DNA of 64,000 nucleotides from a bacterium (GTDB lineage Bacteria > Oederibacteriota > Muellerivitia > Muellerivitales > Muellerivitaceae), in contig DASZRK010000023.1 of assembly GCA_035549195.1 (NCBI GenBank), positions 30,908 through 94,907 on the forward strand, read 5' to 3'. Shown one piece after another: positions 52,965 to 62,776 of the stretch. The notes beneath the pieces are model-generated. The model did not search any database. It had not been told where the DNA came from and worked only from the letters and a program-made list of their open reading frames with translations. Position 1 is the stretch's first letter, and every line of letters begins with the position of its first letter. The position numbers and the translations under genes are program-made.

Positions 52965-54365
52965 ATGGCCTCCTTCGTCCAATTCCCCAAGGATTTCCTC
53001 TGGGGCGCCGCCACCAGTTCCTTCCAGATCGAAGGCAGCCCGCTGGCCGACGGCGCGGCCAAGAGCAACTGGTATGGTTATACCCAGACCCCCGGCAAGA
53101 TCGCCAACGGCGACACGGCGGACCTGGCCTGCGATCATTACCATCGTTATAAGGAGGATGTGGTCCTGATGAAAGAGATGGGCCTCCAGAGCTACCGCTT
53201 CTCTTTTTCCTGGCCGCGCATCGTCCCCGAACGCGGGAAGGTGAACCCAAAAGGGCTGGACTTCTATAAGAGGCTTTTGGACGAGCTCCATAAGGCGGGC
53301 ATCACCCCCAACGCCACCCTCTTCCATTGGGAGATCCCGGACTGGGCCGAGGGCGGCTGGGTCAACCGCGAGACCGCGCTGGCCTTCAACGAATACGCCG
53401 AGGTGCTCTTCAAGAACTTCGGCAAGGACATCCCCTTCTGGGCCACCCAGAACGAGTCCGCCGTGACCGCCCAACTGGGTTATCTCTTCGGCTATTTCCC
53501 GCCGGGCCACGTGGACAAGAAGGAATTCGCCCTCGCGACCCACCACCTGAACCTGGGGCATGGCCTGGCCATGAAGACCTTCAAGGGCATGGGCCTGAAG
53601 GGCAAGATCGGGACCGTCGCCGCCCTGGCCCTCTTCTATACCTTGAGCGGCTCGGCCGAGGACAAGGCCTGGGCCAAGAACATGCAGGCCCTGCTGGTGG
53701 AAAGCTTCCTGGACCCCATGGCGGGGAAGGGCTATCCCGAGTTCTTCTTCAAGTTCACCGGGGAGTCCCCTTCCTATTATGAGAAGGACCTGAAGTCCAT
53801 CGCCCACCCCCTCGACTTCCTGGGGGTGAACCACTATTTCCCGAACTACGCCAAAGAAGCCCCGGGCCTGAACATCTTCGACAACGACTTCTCCATGCCC
53901 GACGGGATGCCCATCAACGACCTCAAGTGGCCCATCGTGCCCGAGGCCCTCTACGACCTTTTGATGCACCTTAAGAAGGCCTATGGATGGGACATGTACA
54001 TCACGGAGAACGGCATCCTGACCCGGGATTCGGAGCGTTCGATGGAAGAGATCCTGCAGGACGACGTGCGGGTGGATTACCTGGGACGCTACCTGGCCCA
54101 GGCCAAGCGGGCCATCGCCGACGGCGCGCCGCTCAAGGGCTATTACGCCTGGAGCTTCATGGACAATTTCGAGTGGTGCCACGGCTACGACCCGCGCTTT
54201 GGCCTCATCCACGTGGACTTCAAGACCCTGAAGCGCACCTTCAAGAAGAGCGCCCATTGGTACAAGAAGGTCATCCAGGACAACGGGTTCGACCTGGCCG
54301 GTCTCCCCAAGAACCCGCCCCACAAGATCCACCACGCAGAAGGCGCGGCGGCGCGGAACTTCTGA
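52965..54365 (+). CDS. Glycoside hydrolase family 1 (beta-glucosidase-like)
   Basis: 466 residues, full-length GH1 barrel, cytoplasmic (no signal peptide). N-terminal FPKDFLWGAATSSFQIEG, then YRFSFSWPRIVPE. The acid/base glutamate is in ATQNESAV (about E164; the usual motif is TFNEP) and the nucleophile is in YITENG (about E348). WSFMDNFEWCHGYDPRFGLIHVD is the typical C-terminal block. HWEIPDWAEGGW stands where HWDLPQ is usual. Substrate is not predictable beyond beta-glycosides. ATG with AAAGGG upstream. Confidence 0.93.
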   Translation: MASFVQFPKDFLWGAATSSFQIEGSPLADGAAKSNWYGYTQTPGKIANGDTADLACDHYHRYKEDVVLMKEMGLQSYRFSFSWPRIVPERGKVNPKGLDFYKRLLDELHKAGITPNATLFHWEIPDWAEGGWVNRETALAFNEYAEVLFKNFGKDIPFWATQNESAVTAQLGYLFGYFPPGHVDKKEFALATHHLNLGHGLAMKTFKGMGLKGKIGTVAALALFYTLSGSAEDKAWAKNMQALLVESFLDPMAGKGYPEFFFKFTGESPSYYEKDLKSIAHPLDFLGVNHYFPNYAKEAPGLNIFDNDFSMPDGMPINDLKWPIVPEALYDLLMHLKKAYGWDMYITENGILTRDSERSMEEILQDDVRVDYLGRYLAQAKRAIADGAPLKGYYAWSFMDNFEWCHGYDPRFGLIHVDFKTLKRTFKKSAHWYKKVIQDNGFDLAGLPKNPPHKIHHAEGAAARNF

Positions 54366-54379
54366 GTCGACGGTCGTTC

Positions 54380-54598
54380 TTTTGCCGTCATTGCGAGGGC
54401 TTGGTCCCCGCATAGGGGACCGGTTCTGCCCGTGGCAACCTCAGTTCCAAAATAAATACCTTCCTTAGGAAAAGGCGTATTTAGACTGGGATTGTACTGG
54501 GCCTTTGGCCCAGCACGCTTGGCCCGAGGGCCAACGCGCTTCAAGCCTGTCATGAACGAGCCACTATTCGTGGCTCATTCCTCGCAATGACAGCAAAA
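54380..54598. repeat. Palindromic element of the GTCATTGCGAGG type
   Basis: The left end TTTTGCCGTCATTGCGAGG (54380-54398) and right end CCTCGCAATGACAGCAAAA (54580-54598) are inverted copies with one mismatch. Inside is a perfect hairpin GAGCCAC / GTGGCTC (54558-54576), also GGCCC/GGGCC pairings. With the family C copy at 54666 it fills the 415-bp gap downstream of the GH1 gene; no gene is seen there. Confidence 0.78.
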
Positions 54599-54665
54599 TT
54601 GCGACGTGGCCATTGTTCTCGTAATGACACCTTCAAGGCGCGGCGGCCCGGAATTTTTAAACCTT

Positions 54666-54763
54666 TTGCCGCGAATTGGCGCGGATCGACGCCAATGAAG
54701 GATGTGGTAAAGTCGGGAAACCTTTATCTTTAATCGGCGAAAACTTGCGCTGATTTGCGGCCA
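54666..54763. repeat. Palindromic element, family C copy (ORF-less)
   Basis: The left arm TTGCCGCGAATTGGCGCGGA continues with TCGACGCCAATG (54666-54697). The right arm is AACTTGCGCTGATTTGCGGC, ending near 54763. Spacer about 37 bases. It ends about 18 bases before the stop codon of the next minus-strand gene. Confidence 0.8.
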
Positions 54764-54780
54764 ACCGTCTTGCGGTGTCT

Positions 54781-56871
54781 TTAGGGCAGCTTCCCCAGGC
54801 AACTATTCGGGACGACCTCGAACCTATCCCTCCCCGGCCTTTTCCAAAGCCAATGGAAGTCCATGGCGACCTGCGGGTCCGAAGCGCGTTCCAGCCGCAA
54901 GACCACCGCGTGGGGGCCCGCTTTCAAGGCGACAGGCCCGTCGCCCAGGGTCCGGCCGTCCACCCGCAAGCTCCCCTCGTCCGACGTCACCAAATGAAAT
55001 GAATAATCCCCGGACACCGGCGCTTCCAAGGTCCCACGCCATTCCATCGCGAAGGGCGGCCGAACACCGCCCAAGTCCCCCAAATTCGTGAAGTTGATGA
55101 GCGGGTCCGACCGCGGGGCCATGGGGGTCGTGGAAGTGACCTGGCCCCGCAATCCCCGGGCGAAGCGTAAGGGTTTGCCCGGCGTGGAGACGGTATAGAG
55201 GTTGGCCAAGGGAAAGCCGTCCGGGTCCTGCAGGGTTTCCGTCTCCCCGCCCGGATAAAAGGACTTCAAGAGCTCCAGGGTCGGACCCTTTCCCCGGTCC
55301 AGGGCGAAACAGACCTTGGAGAAAGCGGGGTCGAAGGCCAAGGCTCCGTGGGCCAGGTCCAGCTCGGCGACCTGGCGGGACCGGTCGTAGGCCAGGAACT
55401 CGGTGCTGTAGTGCAGGTAAAAGGCCGGGGCCAGGCGGTAGGAGCGGTCCGGGTGTTCCTCGATCCAGTGCCCCACCCAGGTGGGCTCGATGGAATGGGC
55501 CTTCCAGCATTCGGGGTCGTGGGCTTGGGTCCCGAAATAGGTCCGGGTGTTCAAGGCCAAGGCTCCCAACGCCAGCAGGCCCGCCGCGGCCGTCACCCAT
55601 CCCGCACGCTTGGGCCCAAGACGAAGGGCCCGGGCCTTCCAGAGTTCCCAGCCTTGGGCGATGAAGAAGGCCGCGAAGGGGGCGGCTCCGATCATGCGGT
55701 GCAATTGGGCCGGGTCCCGGGTCAGCAGGCCGGGGAGCAGCATCACCAGGAAGCCCGTCAGGGCCAGGGCTTGGGGCCTTTGCCGCCGGCGGCCCAGCGC
55801 CCAGGCCAACCCGAAAACGAAGAACGGGCCCGAGATGTCGTCCAGTACCCGATGCCCGGGGATGTTGTTCCGGGGGTGGGGGTCGCCGATGGCGTTGAAC
55901 ATCAGGGCGGTGCTCACGACCTTGTTCCAAAGGGGGCCCAGGCTTCCCTGCTCGGCGACGGCGCTGCCGATGAAGAGTTCCTTTTCCCGCCCTTTGAACA
56001 GGCCGTGACCCATCCAGTCCTGAAAGACCGGCCAAGCCAGGAGCAGGAAGACCGCGCCGAACCAGATCAAACCGGCCCGGCGGCGCCGCAAGAGCCCCGG
56101 CTGGCCCCGCTCCTCCAGCAAAAGGAGGAAGGGGACCAGGGCCAAGAAGACCTTATAGGCCTGGTAGCCATAGAGCCCTCCGGCAAAAAAGATCCCCGCC
56201 AGGACGAAGTCCAGGACCTTTCCCGACCGCAAGGCCTTGGTCAGGAACGCCAGGGTCCCGAACATGAAGAAGGGCACCAGGATGTTCAGGTAGCCGTTGC
56301 GGCTGAAGGTCAGGTCCCAGCGCATGACGGCCAGGAAAAAGAGCGTCCCCAGGGCGATCCGGGGCCCGGCCCATGGGCGGAAGGTCCAGTAGACCAGGGG
56401 AAAAGTGGCGAACGAGACCAGGGCGAAGAAAAGCACCAGGTGGGCTTGGCTGGATCCCACCAGGGCGAACCAGGCGGCCAGGGGATAGACCACCAGGGAA
56501 GGCACGGGGGCGAAGTCGCCCAGGATGAAAGGGGGACGGATCCCTTCATGCAAAAGCCGCAGGGCGGCCAACCCCAACCCCGCCGGGTCGTAATAAAGCC
56601 CCTCGGGAACCTCTCCAAGGCGGTCCAGCCTCAAGACGGCGGCCAAGAGGAGAATGAGGATGAAAAAGGCGGCTTCGGTCCGGGGGGCCAGGGGCGCGGG
56701 CGGCCGGGGGGGCGTCTTCTCCAGGCTTCCCAGGAAAAGGAAAAGCGCCGCCCCATAGGCGGTCAGTCCCAAGGCCAAGGTCACCGGGTGGGCGCCTTGG
56801 GCCAGGGCCCATTGGCCCAGCGCGGCCAGCAGGGCCGACAGGGGGAGGAGAGCGGGAGAGGTCAGGGTCAT
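54781..56871 (-). CDS. GT39-like membrane glycosyltransferase with PA14-like tail (copy 2)
   Basis: About 696 residues from ATG 56871; ATG 56901 is in frame but overlaps a TATAAT box. About 11 membrane segments. The first loop LYYDPAGLGLAALRLLHEG and VMRWDLTFSRNGYLN resemble GT39-type dolichol- or polyprenol-sugar-dependent transferases. The last 130 residues form a PA14-like carbohydrate-binding domain (WRGTLEAPVSGDYSFHLVTS, SLRVDGRTLGDG), ending FEVVPNSCLGKLP. Clearly paralogous to the gene just upstream on the same strand. Substrate unknown. Confidence 0.78.
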   Translation of the reverse strand: MTLTSPALLPLSALLAALGQWALAQGAHPVTLALGLTAYGAALFLFLGSLEKTPPRPPAPLAPRTEAAFFILILLLAAVLRLDRLGEVPEGLYYDPAGLGLAALRLLHEGIRPPFILGDFAPVPSLVVYPLAAWFALVGSSQAHLVLFFALVSFATFPLVYWTFRPWAGPRIALGTLFFLAVMRWDLTFSRNGYLNILVPFFMFGTLAFLTKALRSGKVLDFVLAGIFFAGGLYGYQAYKVFLALVPFLLLLEERGQPGLLRRRRAGLIWFGAVFLLLAWPVFQDWMGHGLFKGREKELFIGSAVAEQGSLGPLWNKVVSTALMFNAIGDPHPRNNIPGHRVLDDISGPFFVFGLAWALGRRRQRPQALALTGFLVMLLPGLLTRDPAQLHRMIGAAPFAAFFIAQGWELWKARALRLGPKRAGWVTAAAGLLALGALALNTRTYFGTQAHDPECWKAHSIEPTWVGHWIEEHPDRSYRLAPAFYLHYSTEFLAYDRSRQVAELDLAHGALAFDPAFSKVCFALDRGKGPTLELLKSFYPGGETETLQDPDGFPLANLYTVSTPGKPLRFARGLRGQVTSTTPMAPRSDPLINFTNLGDLGGVRPPFAMEWRGTLEAPVSGDYSFHLVTSDEGSLRVDGRTLGDGPVALKAGPHAVVLRLERASDPQVAMDFHWLWKRPGRDRFEVVPNSCLGKLP

Positions 56872-56920
56872 CGGGGGCCTTGGGCGCGAGGGTGCCCCCA
56901 TTATAGGAAGAGCGCCCGCC

Positions 56921-59341
56921 TTAGCGGGAGGGCGCGACCTTCCCGAAATAGGCGTTGGGGATCACTTCGAACTTGTCCTGGCCGGGTCTTTTCCAGGCCA
57001 GGGTGAGGGCCGAGAAATAACCTGGGGCCATCCGCAGTTCGAGGTCCAGGGAATGGGAGCCCTGGGACAGGGGAACCTCCACGGGCCCTTGGCCGGGGAG
57101 GACCTCTTTCCCGTCCAGCTTCAAGCGCGCTTCGTCCCCGCTCTCGCTCAAAAGAAGGAAGGCATAGCGTCCCTTCTCGGGCGCCTCCAGGCGTCCCGTC
57201 CAGGCGCAAAGCCCCCCCGGGTCGGCGAAGTCGCTCTTATAGGTGAAGTTGACCACCGGGTCCCATTGGATGGTCCGGCTCCCGCCCGGCTCCCCATATT
57301 CGGCCCGCAGGCCCCGGTCCAGGGGGAACCAGGTCAAATGGTCCTGGTCGAGCGGCGTCCAGGACCCGCCGTCCCGTTGGAAGAAGAGCTGGGGTTTTTT
57401 CCGGCGCTCCACCCGCAGGTCCAGCGCGATCGACTGGAAACCCCGGTCGAGGCGAACGTCCTCCCCGGGGCGCAGTTTCCGTCCGTCCAGGGTGAAAGAG
57501 GCGGCGCATCCGGGTCCGGCCTGGAAACGGTAGGAACCCCCGGCCCCGGCGAAGAAGCATCCGTGGAAAAGGCGGGTCCCGCTTTGGGGGGAGAGGTCGG
57601 CGGGGAAACGGGGATGGACCAGTTCCCGGCCGCCGCGGGTCCGTTCGGAAAGTCCCCGGACCGCCGCCAGTTCCTCCCGGGAGACGGTGAGCCAGGTCGC
57701 CAGCACCGGTCCCTCCCCGTCCCGCACCTCCTCCACCCGCGCCTTGGGGTAGAGGGCCTTGAGCAGGGCGGTCCATCCGGCCTTTCCTTCGTCCATCACG
57801 AAACAAACGCCGTTCTTTTGCGGGGCGCAAGGGGGGAAGACCAGTCCGCCGGGCCAATCCAGTTTGGCGTAGTCCTCCGGATGGTCCTGGTCGAGGAATT
57901 GGATGGTTCGGTGGGCGAAGAAGCGGGGGGAAAGGCAGAAGTCGTACCGGTCGCCCTCGGCGGCGATCCTTTGCCCCACCCGGGTCAGGGCGATGTCCGA
58001 GTCGTTGCGGAAGACGGGGTCCTGGGCGAGGGAGAAGAAATACTGGTGGAAGTTCTGCCCCCCCAGCGCCAGCGCGCCCGCCACCAGCGCGAAAGCCTTC
58101 GCCTCCCGGGAAAGGGATGGGAAAGAACGCCGGAAGGTCGCCACCGCCAGGGCGGCCAGGTAGGCCAGGAAGGGGGTGAGGCTCAGCACCCGGCGCACCG
58201 AGGTGGGATCCAGGGTCAGCAGGCCGTTGAGCGAAAGCACCGCGCAGGCCAAGAGGGCGTCGAGGGCCCAGCGCTCCCGGTAGGACCGCAGGGCGATCCC
58301 GAAACCCAGCACCCAGAGGACGGCCGTGCCATCGTCGAACATCCGGTGGCCCTGGAAGTTGGCGTAGGAGGCCGGGTCCCCCCGGCGGTTGAACTGCAGG
58401 GCATAGGCCGCCAGGTTGTGGAAGAGGGGTGCCAGGCTTTTCGCCCGGGCGATCTCGGGGCCGATGAAAAGGCCCATCTCGTAGCGGCCCACGCTGCCCT
58501 GGGAGAACCAGTGGACGAGGAGGGGGGACAGGAGGAGGAAGGCCACCGCGGCCCCCAGGGCCAGCCCCCGGGTATTGCGCCGCAGCAGGTCCCGGTCCCG
58601 CAGGGCTTCCAGGATCAAGAGCAACGGCGCCATCAGGCCGAAGACCTTGTAACCGTGGTAGGTGTAGAAGCCCAGGGCGAAGAAGGCCCCGGCCAGGGGG
58701 AAGGCCCAGGCCTTGCCGGTCCTCAAACCGTGGAGCCAGAAGGCCAGGGTGCCGAAGATGAAGAAGGCCACGTGGTTCACCGGGTAGCCGATGTGCGAAT
58801 AGGAGGCGTCCATGCGCATGACCGCCAGGAGGAAGAGCCCGGCCAGGGCGGTGAAGGGGCCCGCCCATTGGCGGAAGGTCCAATAGATAAGGGGGAAGGG
58901 CACCAGGGCCAGCAGGACGTAGAAGAGCCTGAGGGAATGCACCGTAGCGGGCATGAACTTGAACCAGAGGGCACAAAGGTAGAAGAGGTAGGCGGGGTGG
59001 GTGGAGTAGTCGTCCTCCAGGAAGGGCCGCCAATGGTCGTGCAGGATCCGCAGGCCCCCCAGGCCGTCGGAGCTGGAATCCACCCATTGGCCGGGGGGGA
59101 TGTCGTCCAGGTGATAGAGGCGGAAGAAGGCGGCCAGGCCGAGGATCGCCAGGAACCAGAAGGCCTCCCCCCGGATCTTTTCGTCCCGGGCCGGCGGGGC
59201 CGGGCTTTGAGCCGCGAAACCCGCGGCGCCCGCCAGCAATAGGAGAAGGCCGGGCCAAAGGGTCCAGGGGGTCTGGGCCTGGGCCAGGAAGCCTTGGCCC
59301 AGGGCGGCCAGGCCGAGGAAGAAGAGGAGGGGGTTTCGCAT
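56921..59341 (-). CDS. GT39-like membrane glycosyltransferase with PA14-like tail (copy 1)
   Basis: 806 residues. Membrane part with LYHLDDIPPGQWVDSSSDGLG and VMRMDASYSHIGYPVNHVAF, aligned with the same regions of its neighbour. The exported C-terminal part carries two PA14-like units (FAGAGGSYRFQAGPGCAASF with DGRKL, and TGRLEAPEKGRYAFLLLSES with DGKEV), ending FEVIPNAYFGKVAPSR. The neighbour has one unit, so the tail was extended or lost after duplication. On the minus strand TATAAT lies 11 bases before the ATG, implying a very short leader. Confidence 0.78.
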   Translation of the reverse strand: MRNPLLFFLGLAALGQGFLAQAQTPWTLWPGLLLLLAGAAGFAAQSPAPPARDEKIRGEAFWFLAILGLAAFFRLYHLDDIPPGQWVDSSSDGLGGLRILHDHWRPFLEDDYSTHPAYLFYLCALWFKFMPATVHSLRLFYVLLALVPFPLIYWTFRQWAGPFTALAGLFLLAVMRMDASYSHIGYPVNHVAFFIFGTLAFWLHGLRTGKAWAFPLAGAFFALGFYTYHGYKVFGLMAPLLLILEALRDRDLLRRNTRGLALGAAVAFLLLSPLLVHWFSQGSVGRYEMGLFIGPEIARAKSLAPLFHNLAAYALQFNRRGDPASYANFQGHRMFDDGTAVLWVLGFGIALRSYRERWALDALLACAVLSLNGLLTLDPTSVRRVLSLTPFLAYLAALAVATFRRSFPSLSREAKAFALVAGALALGGQNFHQYFFSLAQDPVFRNDSDIALTRVGQRIAAEGDRYDFCLSPRFFAHRTIQFLDQDHPEDYAKLDWPGGLVFPPCAPQKNGVCFVMDEGKAGWTALLKALYPKARVEEVRDGEGPVLATWLTVSREELAAVRGLSERTRGGRELVHPRFPADLSPQSGTRLFHGCFFAGAGGSYRFQAGPGCAASFTLDGRKLRPGEDVRLDRGFQSIALDLRVERRKKPQLFFQRDGGSWTPLDQDHLTWFPLDRGLRAEYGEPGGSRTIQWDPVVNFTYKSDFADPGGLCAWTGRLEAPEKGRYAFLLLSESGDEARLKLDGKEVLPGQGPVEVPLSQGSHSLDLELRMAPGYFSALTLAWKRPGQDKFEVIPNAYFGKVAPSR

Positions 59342-59352
59342 GGTCGGCCCTG

Positions 59353-59381
59353 ATTATAGGTTCAATTCCCGATCGCTGAAA
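59353..59381 (-). promoter_or_regulatory. Promoter of the two PA14 glycosyltransferase genes
   Basis: On the minus strand: TTTCAG (59381-59376), 17 bases, TATAAT (59358-59353). The start codon (59341) is 11 bases after the -10, so the leader is only about five bases. Confidence 0.5.
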
Positions 59382-59449
59382 CTTGACCCGGGTCATTGAT
59401 AAGGCCCTTTTTAGGTCCTAATTTGTGAGTGGCCAAAAGCCAAAATCAT

Positions 59450-59565
59450 TTTGAACCACAGAGGGCACAGAGGTCTCAGAGAAAGCAAGTTCCTTGGAAA
59501 GGCCCAGATCCTTCCAGGTCCCAATCGTCTTCTCTGTGTCCTCCGTGCTCTCCGTGGTGAAAAGG
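59450..59565. repeat. Palindromic element, family B copy 3
   Basis: The left arm TTTGAACCACAGAGGGCACA begins at 59450. The right arm (59529-59565) is TTCTCTGTGTCCTCCGTGCT followed by CTCCGTGGTGAAAAGG. AAAAGG at the right end is the only Shine-Dalgarno-like sequence before clpB (nine bases). Confidence 0.85.
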
Positions 59566-59574
59566 TCTTTGATC

Positions 59575-62169
59575 ATGGATATCAATCAATTCACCCTGAA
59601 CGCCCAGCAGGCGGTCCAAGCCGCTCAATCCTTGGCCTCCGAATACGGCCAACAGCAGGTCGATAACGAACACCTGTTCCTGGCCCTTTTGCGCCAGGAA
59701 GAGGGCGTGGTGGTCCCCATCCTCAAGAAGATCGGGGTGGAACCTTCTTATTTAGAGGCCCAACTGGAGAAGGACATCGCCGGGCTCCCCAAGGTCGAGG
59801 GGGGCGGGCAGATCTATGTCACCCCGCGTCTCGCCAAGACCCTCGATGAGGCCCATAAAGAAGCCAATAAGATGAAGGATGAGTACGTCTCCACCGAGCA
59901 CCTGCTTTTGGCCTTGCTCGAGGCTCCCGGCGCTCAAGGGCACCCGGAGGATTGGGGCGTGAAGCGGGCCATCAAGACCCACAAGCTCACCCGCGATAAG
60001 GTGCTTTCGGCCCTGACCGAGGTGCGGGGCAATACCCGCGTGACCGACCAGAACCCCGAAGCCAAGTACCAGGCCCTGGAGAAGTACGGGAAGGACCTGA
60101 CGGACCTGGCCCGCCGGGGCAAATTGGACCCAGTTATAGGAAGGGATGAGGAGATCCGCCGGGTCATCCAAGTGCTTTCCCGCCGCACGAAGAACAATCC
60201 GGTGCTCATCGGCGAACCGGGCGTGGGCAAGACCGCCATCGCCGAAGGGTTGGCTGGGCGCATCGTGTCCGGTGACGTGCCGGAAGGCCTCAAGGGCAAG
60301 AAGGTGGTGGCCTTGGACCTGGGGGCCATGGTGGCCGGCGCCAAGTTCCGGGGCGAGTTCGAGGACCGGCTGAAGGCCTTCTTGAAAGAGGTCACCTCCA
60401 GCGAGGGCAAGATCATCCTCTTCATCGACGAACTCCATACCCTGGTGGGGGCCGGCAAGGCCGAAGGCTCCATGGACGCTTCCAATATGTTGAAACCCGC
60501 CTTGGCCCGGGGGGAACTCAGGGCCGTGGGTGCCACCACGCTCGATGAATATAGGAAGTACATCGAAAAGGACCCGGCCCTGGAACGCCGCTTCCAGCAG
60601 GTCTTGGTGGGCGAGCCCTCGGTGGCCGATACCATCTCCATCCTGCGGGGCCTCAAGGAACGCTACGAACTGCACCATGGGGTGCGCATCCAGGATTCGG
60701 CCCTGGTGGCCGCGGCCGTCCTCTCCAACCGCTACATCACCAACCGCTTCCTGCCCGACAAGGCCATCGACCTGGTGGATGAATCGGCTTCCAAGCTCCG
60801 CATCGAGATCGATTCCATGCCGGTGGCTTTGGACGAGGTCGAACGCAAGGTGCGCCAGCTCGAGATCGAGAAACAGGCCCTTCAAAAAGAGAAGGACGAG
60901 GCCTCCAAGGACCGTTTGGCCAAGCTCGAAAAAGAAATGGCCAACCTCAAGGAAAGCTCCGCGGGCATGAAGGCCCGGTGGCAGAGCGAGAAGAAGGTCA
61001 TCCAGGATATCCAGAAGGCCAAAGAGGACCTGGAAGCCTTGAAGCTCCAAGAGACCCATTTCGAGCGGGAAGGGAAGCTCGATAAAGTGGCGGAGATCCG
61101 CTACGACAAGGCCCCGAAACTCCAAAAGGCCTTGGATGACCAATCGGCCAAGCTGGCCGACCTGCAAAAGAAGGGCGCTCTTCTGAAAGAAGAGGTGACC
61201 GAGCAGGAGATCGCCGAGGTCGTGGCCAAGTGGACGGGCATCCCGGTCTCCAAAATGATGGAAGGGGAGACGGAAAAGCTCGTGAAGATGGAATCCAAGT
61301 TGAAGGAACGGGTCGTGGGGCAGGATGAGGCGGTCTCCGCCGTGTCCAACGCCATCCGCCGGTCCCGCTCGGGGCTGGCCGACCCGAATCGTCCTCTTGG
61401 TTCCTTCCTCTTCGTGGGGCCTACGGGCGTGGGGAAGACCGAATTGGCGAAGGCCTTGGCGGGCTATCTCTTCGACGACGAGAAGATGATGATCCGCATC
61501 GACATGAGCGAATATATGGAAAAACACTCGGTGGCGAGGCTCATTGGGGCCCCTCCGGGCTATGTGGGCTATGACGAGGGTGGGCAATTGACCGAGGCGG
61601 TCCGCCGCCGGCCTTACTCCGTCGTGCTCTTTGACGAGGTCGAAAAGGCCCACGCGGACGTGTTCAACGTGCTTCTTCAGGTCTTGGATGACGGCCGTTT
61701 GACCGATTCCCAAGGCCGGGTGGTGGATTTCAAGAACACGGTCCTCATCATGACCAGCAATATCGCCAGCGCCGCCATCATGGAATCCAAGAAGTCGGAT
61801 GCCGACCTCAAGGACCAGTTGATGAAGGAATTGCGACAGTTCTTCCGGCCCGAATTCCTCAACCGTATCGATGACATTGTGATCTTCCATCGGCTTGGGG
61901 AAGACCAGTTGGAGGCTATTGTGAATATCCAGTTGGAAGGCCTGAAAGCCCGCTTGGCGGACAAGAAGATCAAGCTGGAGATGTCCAAAGGCGCTTTAGC
62001 GTATCTCGCGGAACGAGGCTACGACCCCGTCTTCGGGGCTAGGCCCTTGAAGAGGCTCATTCAGCATGAATTGGTCGATGTTTTGGCTCTAAAACTTCTT
62101 GATGGAGAGATAAAAGAGGGAACTACGGCCAAAGTCGATGCAAAAGGCGATGGGCTCATTATTAAGTAA
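59575..62169 (+). CDS. clpB: ATP-dependent disaggregase ClpB
   Basis: Hexameric AAA+ chaperone that rescues aggregated proteins with DnaK. 864 residues. Double Clp-N repeat (1-150); the first AAA domain has [14 protein letters not shown] and [15 protein letters not shown]. The coiled-coil middle domain (about 410-530) distinguishes ClpB from ClpA and ClpC. The second AAA domain has [29 protein letters not shown] and [11 protein letters not shown]. The last 40 codons or so turn AT-rich (CTA, AAA, ATA, ACT), unlike the rest, at the edge of the AT-rich island. Confidence 0.97.
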   Translation: MDINQFTLNAQQAVQAAQSLASEYGQQQVDNEHLFLALLRQEEGVVVPILKKIGVEPSYLEAQLEKDIAGLPKVEGGGQIYVTPRLAKTLDEAHKEANKMKDEYVSTEHLLLALLEAPGAQGHPEDWGVKRAIKTHKLTRDKVLSALTEVRGNTRVTDQNPEAKYQALEKYGKDLTDLARRGKLDPVIGRDEEIRRVIQVLSRRTKNNPVLIGEPGVGKTAIAEGLAGRIVSGDVPEGLKGKKVVALDLGAMVAGAKFRGEFEDRLKAFLKEVTSSEGKIILFIDELHTLVGAGKAEGSMDASNMLKPALARGELRAVGATTLDEYRKYIEKDPALERRFQQVLVGEPSVADTISILRGLKERYELHHGVRIQDSALVAAAVLSNRYITNRFLPDKAIDLVDESASKLRIEIDSMPVALDEVERKVRQLEIEKQALQKEKDEASKDRLAKLEKEMANLKESSAGMKARWQSEKKVIQDIQKAKEDLEALKLQETHFEREGKLDKVAEIRYDKAPKLQKALDDQSAKLADLQKKGALLKEEVTEQEIAEVVAKWTGIPVSKMMEGETEKLVKMESKLKERVVGQDEAVSAVSNAIRRSRSGLADPNRPLGSFLFVGPTGVGKTELAKALAGYLFDDEKMMIRIDMSEYMEKHSVARLIGAPPGYVGYDEGGQLTEAVRRRPYSVVLFDEVEKAHADVFNVLLQVLDDGRLTDSQGRVVDFKNTVLIMTSNIASAAIMESKKSDADLKDQLMKELRQFFRPEFLNRIDDIVIFHRLGEDQLEAIVNIQLEGLKARLADKKIKLEMSKGALAYLAERGYDPVFGARPLKRLIQHELVDVLALKLLDGEIKEGTTAKVDAKGDGLIIK

Positions 62170-62180
62170 ATTGGATGGGG

Positions 62181-62219
62181 AGACCTGCCCTGAGCTTGTC
62201 GAAGGGTCAAGGAAGGTCT
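62181..62219. repeat. Short palindromic repeat after clpB
   Basis: CCCTGAGCTTGTCGAAGGG (62188-62206), enclosed by AGACCT and AGGTCT, which could close an outer stem. From memory, the core matches a short interspersed sequence seen between genes in many unrelated bacteria; I cannot check this. No T-run follows, so it is not a standard terminator. Confidence 0.65.
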
Positions 62220-62262
62220 GACTACTAGGGTATCTTTTTTTAAATAATATTTTCGAATTTAC

Positions 62263-62775
62263 CTAGTGTGCTAATCGAATCATAAACGCTTGTTGGCTAA
62301 CCTGATATTTTGAAGCCAATTCCTTTATTTGATCTTCGTCATCCAAGTCAATTTGATATTTATTTAAATCTTTGGAAAGTAGTTTTGTTGGCATAAGTAA
62401 CTCAGAAGCAAAAAGGTTGGCCTCCCGCTCTTTTTGATAATCGATATGGGTGTCGTTCCCGCGATAATTTACACTTATTGTTTTATCGACCATTAAATCG
62501 CCTTGGTGCAGTAAGTAGTGACCTATTTCATGGGCGATTGTAAAACGTTGACGATTTGGATGATGTTGTGAATTTACCCCTATAGTTGCGCGATCACCGT
62601 GCCGAATTAAAACACCTGAAAATTTTCCATCGTATGATTGGTACTTAATATCTACGCCAAGTTGGCTGGCAACTTTCTCAACGTCTACTGGCAGTCTGCT
62701 GATACCAGCCATTTTCAATAATTTTTCTACCCGTTTTGTAATCTGTTCTTGAGTCTCGTTTTTACTAACAGCCAT
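62263..62775 (-). CDS. ImmA/IrrE-family metallopeptidase
   Basis: 170 residues. The zinc motif is FTIAHEIGHYLLH (HEIGH at 82-86), with a downstream EREANLFASELLMP that supplies the third ligand. Such proteases cleave a partner XRE repressor, as in ICEBs1 ImmA/ImmR or Deinococcus IrrE/DdrO, to induce a mobile element or stress genes. The partner is the gene immediately upstream, one base apart. AT-rich composition. Confidence 0.9.
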   Translation of the reverse strand: MAVSKNETQEQITKRVEKLLKMAGISRLPVDVEKVASQLGVDIKYQSYDGKFSGVLIRHGDRATIGVNSQHHPNRQRFTIAHEIGHYLLHQGDLMVDKTISVNYRGNDTHIDYQKEREANLFASELLMPTKLLSKDLNKYQIDLDDEDQIKELASKYQVSQQAFMIRLAH

Positions 62776-62776
62776 T

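Noticed and set aside
57053..59242. 729-codon plus-strand frame opposite the PA14 glycosyltransferase gene
   Set aside because: Low-complexity Gly/Gln/Glu-rich translation typical of a shadow; the minus strand has clear membrane segments and PA14-like motifs.
59752..61890. 712-codon frame antisense to clpB
   Set aside because: Shadow frame; clpB on the plus strand is certain.
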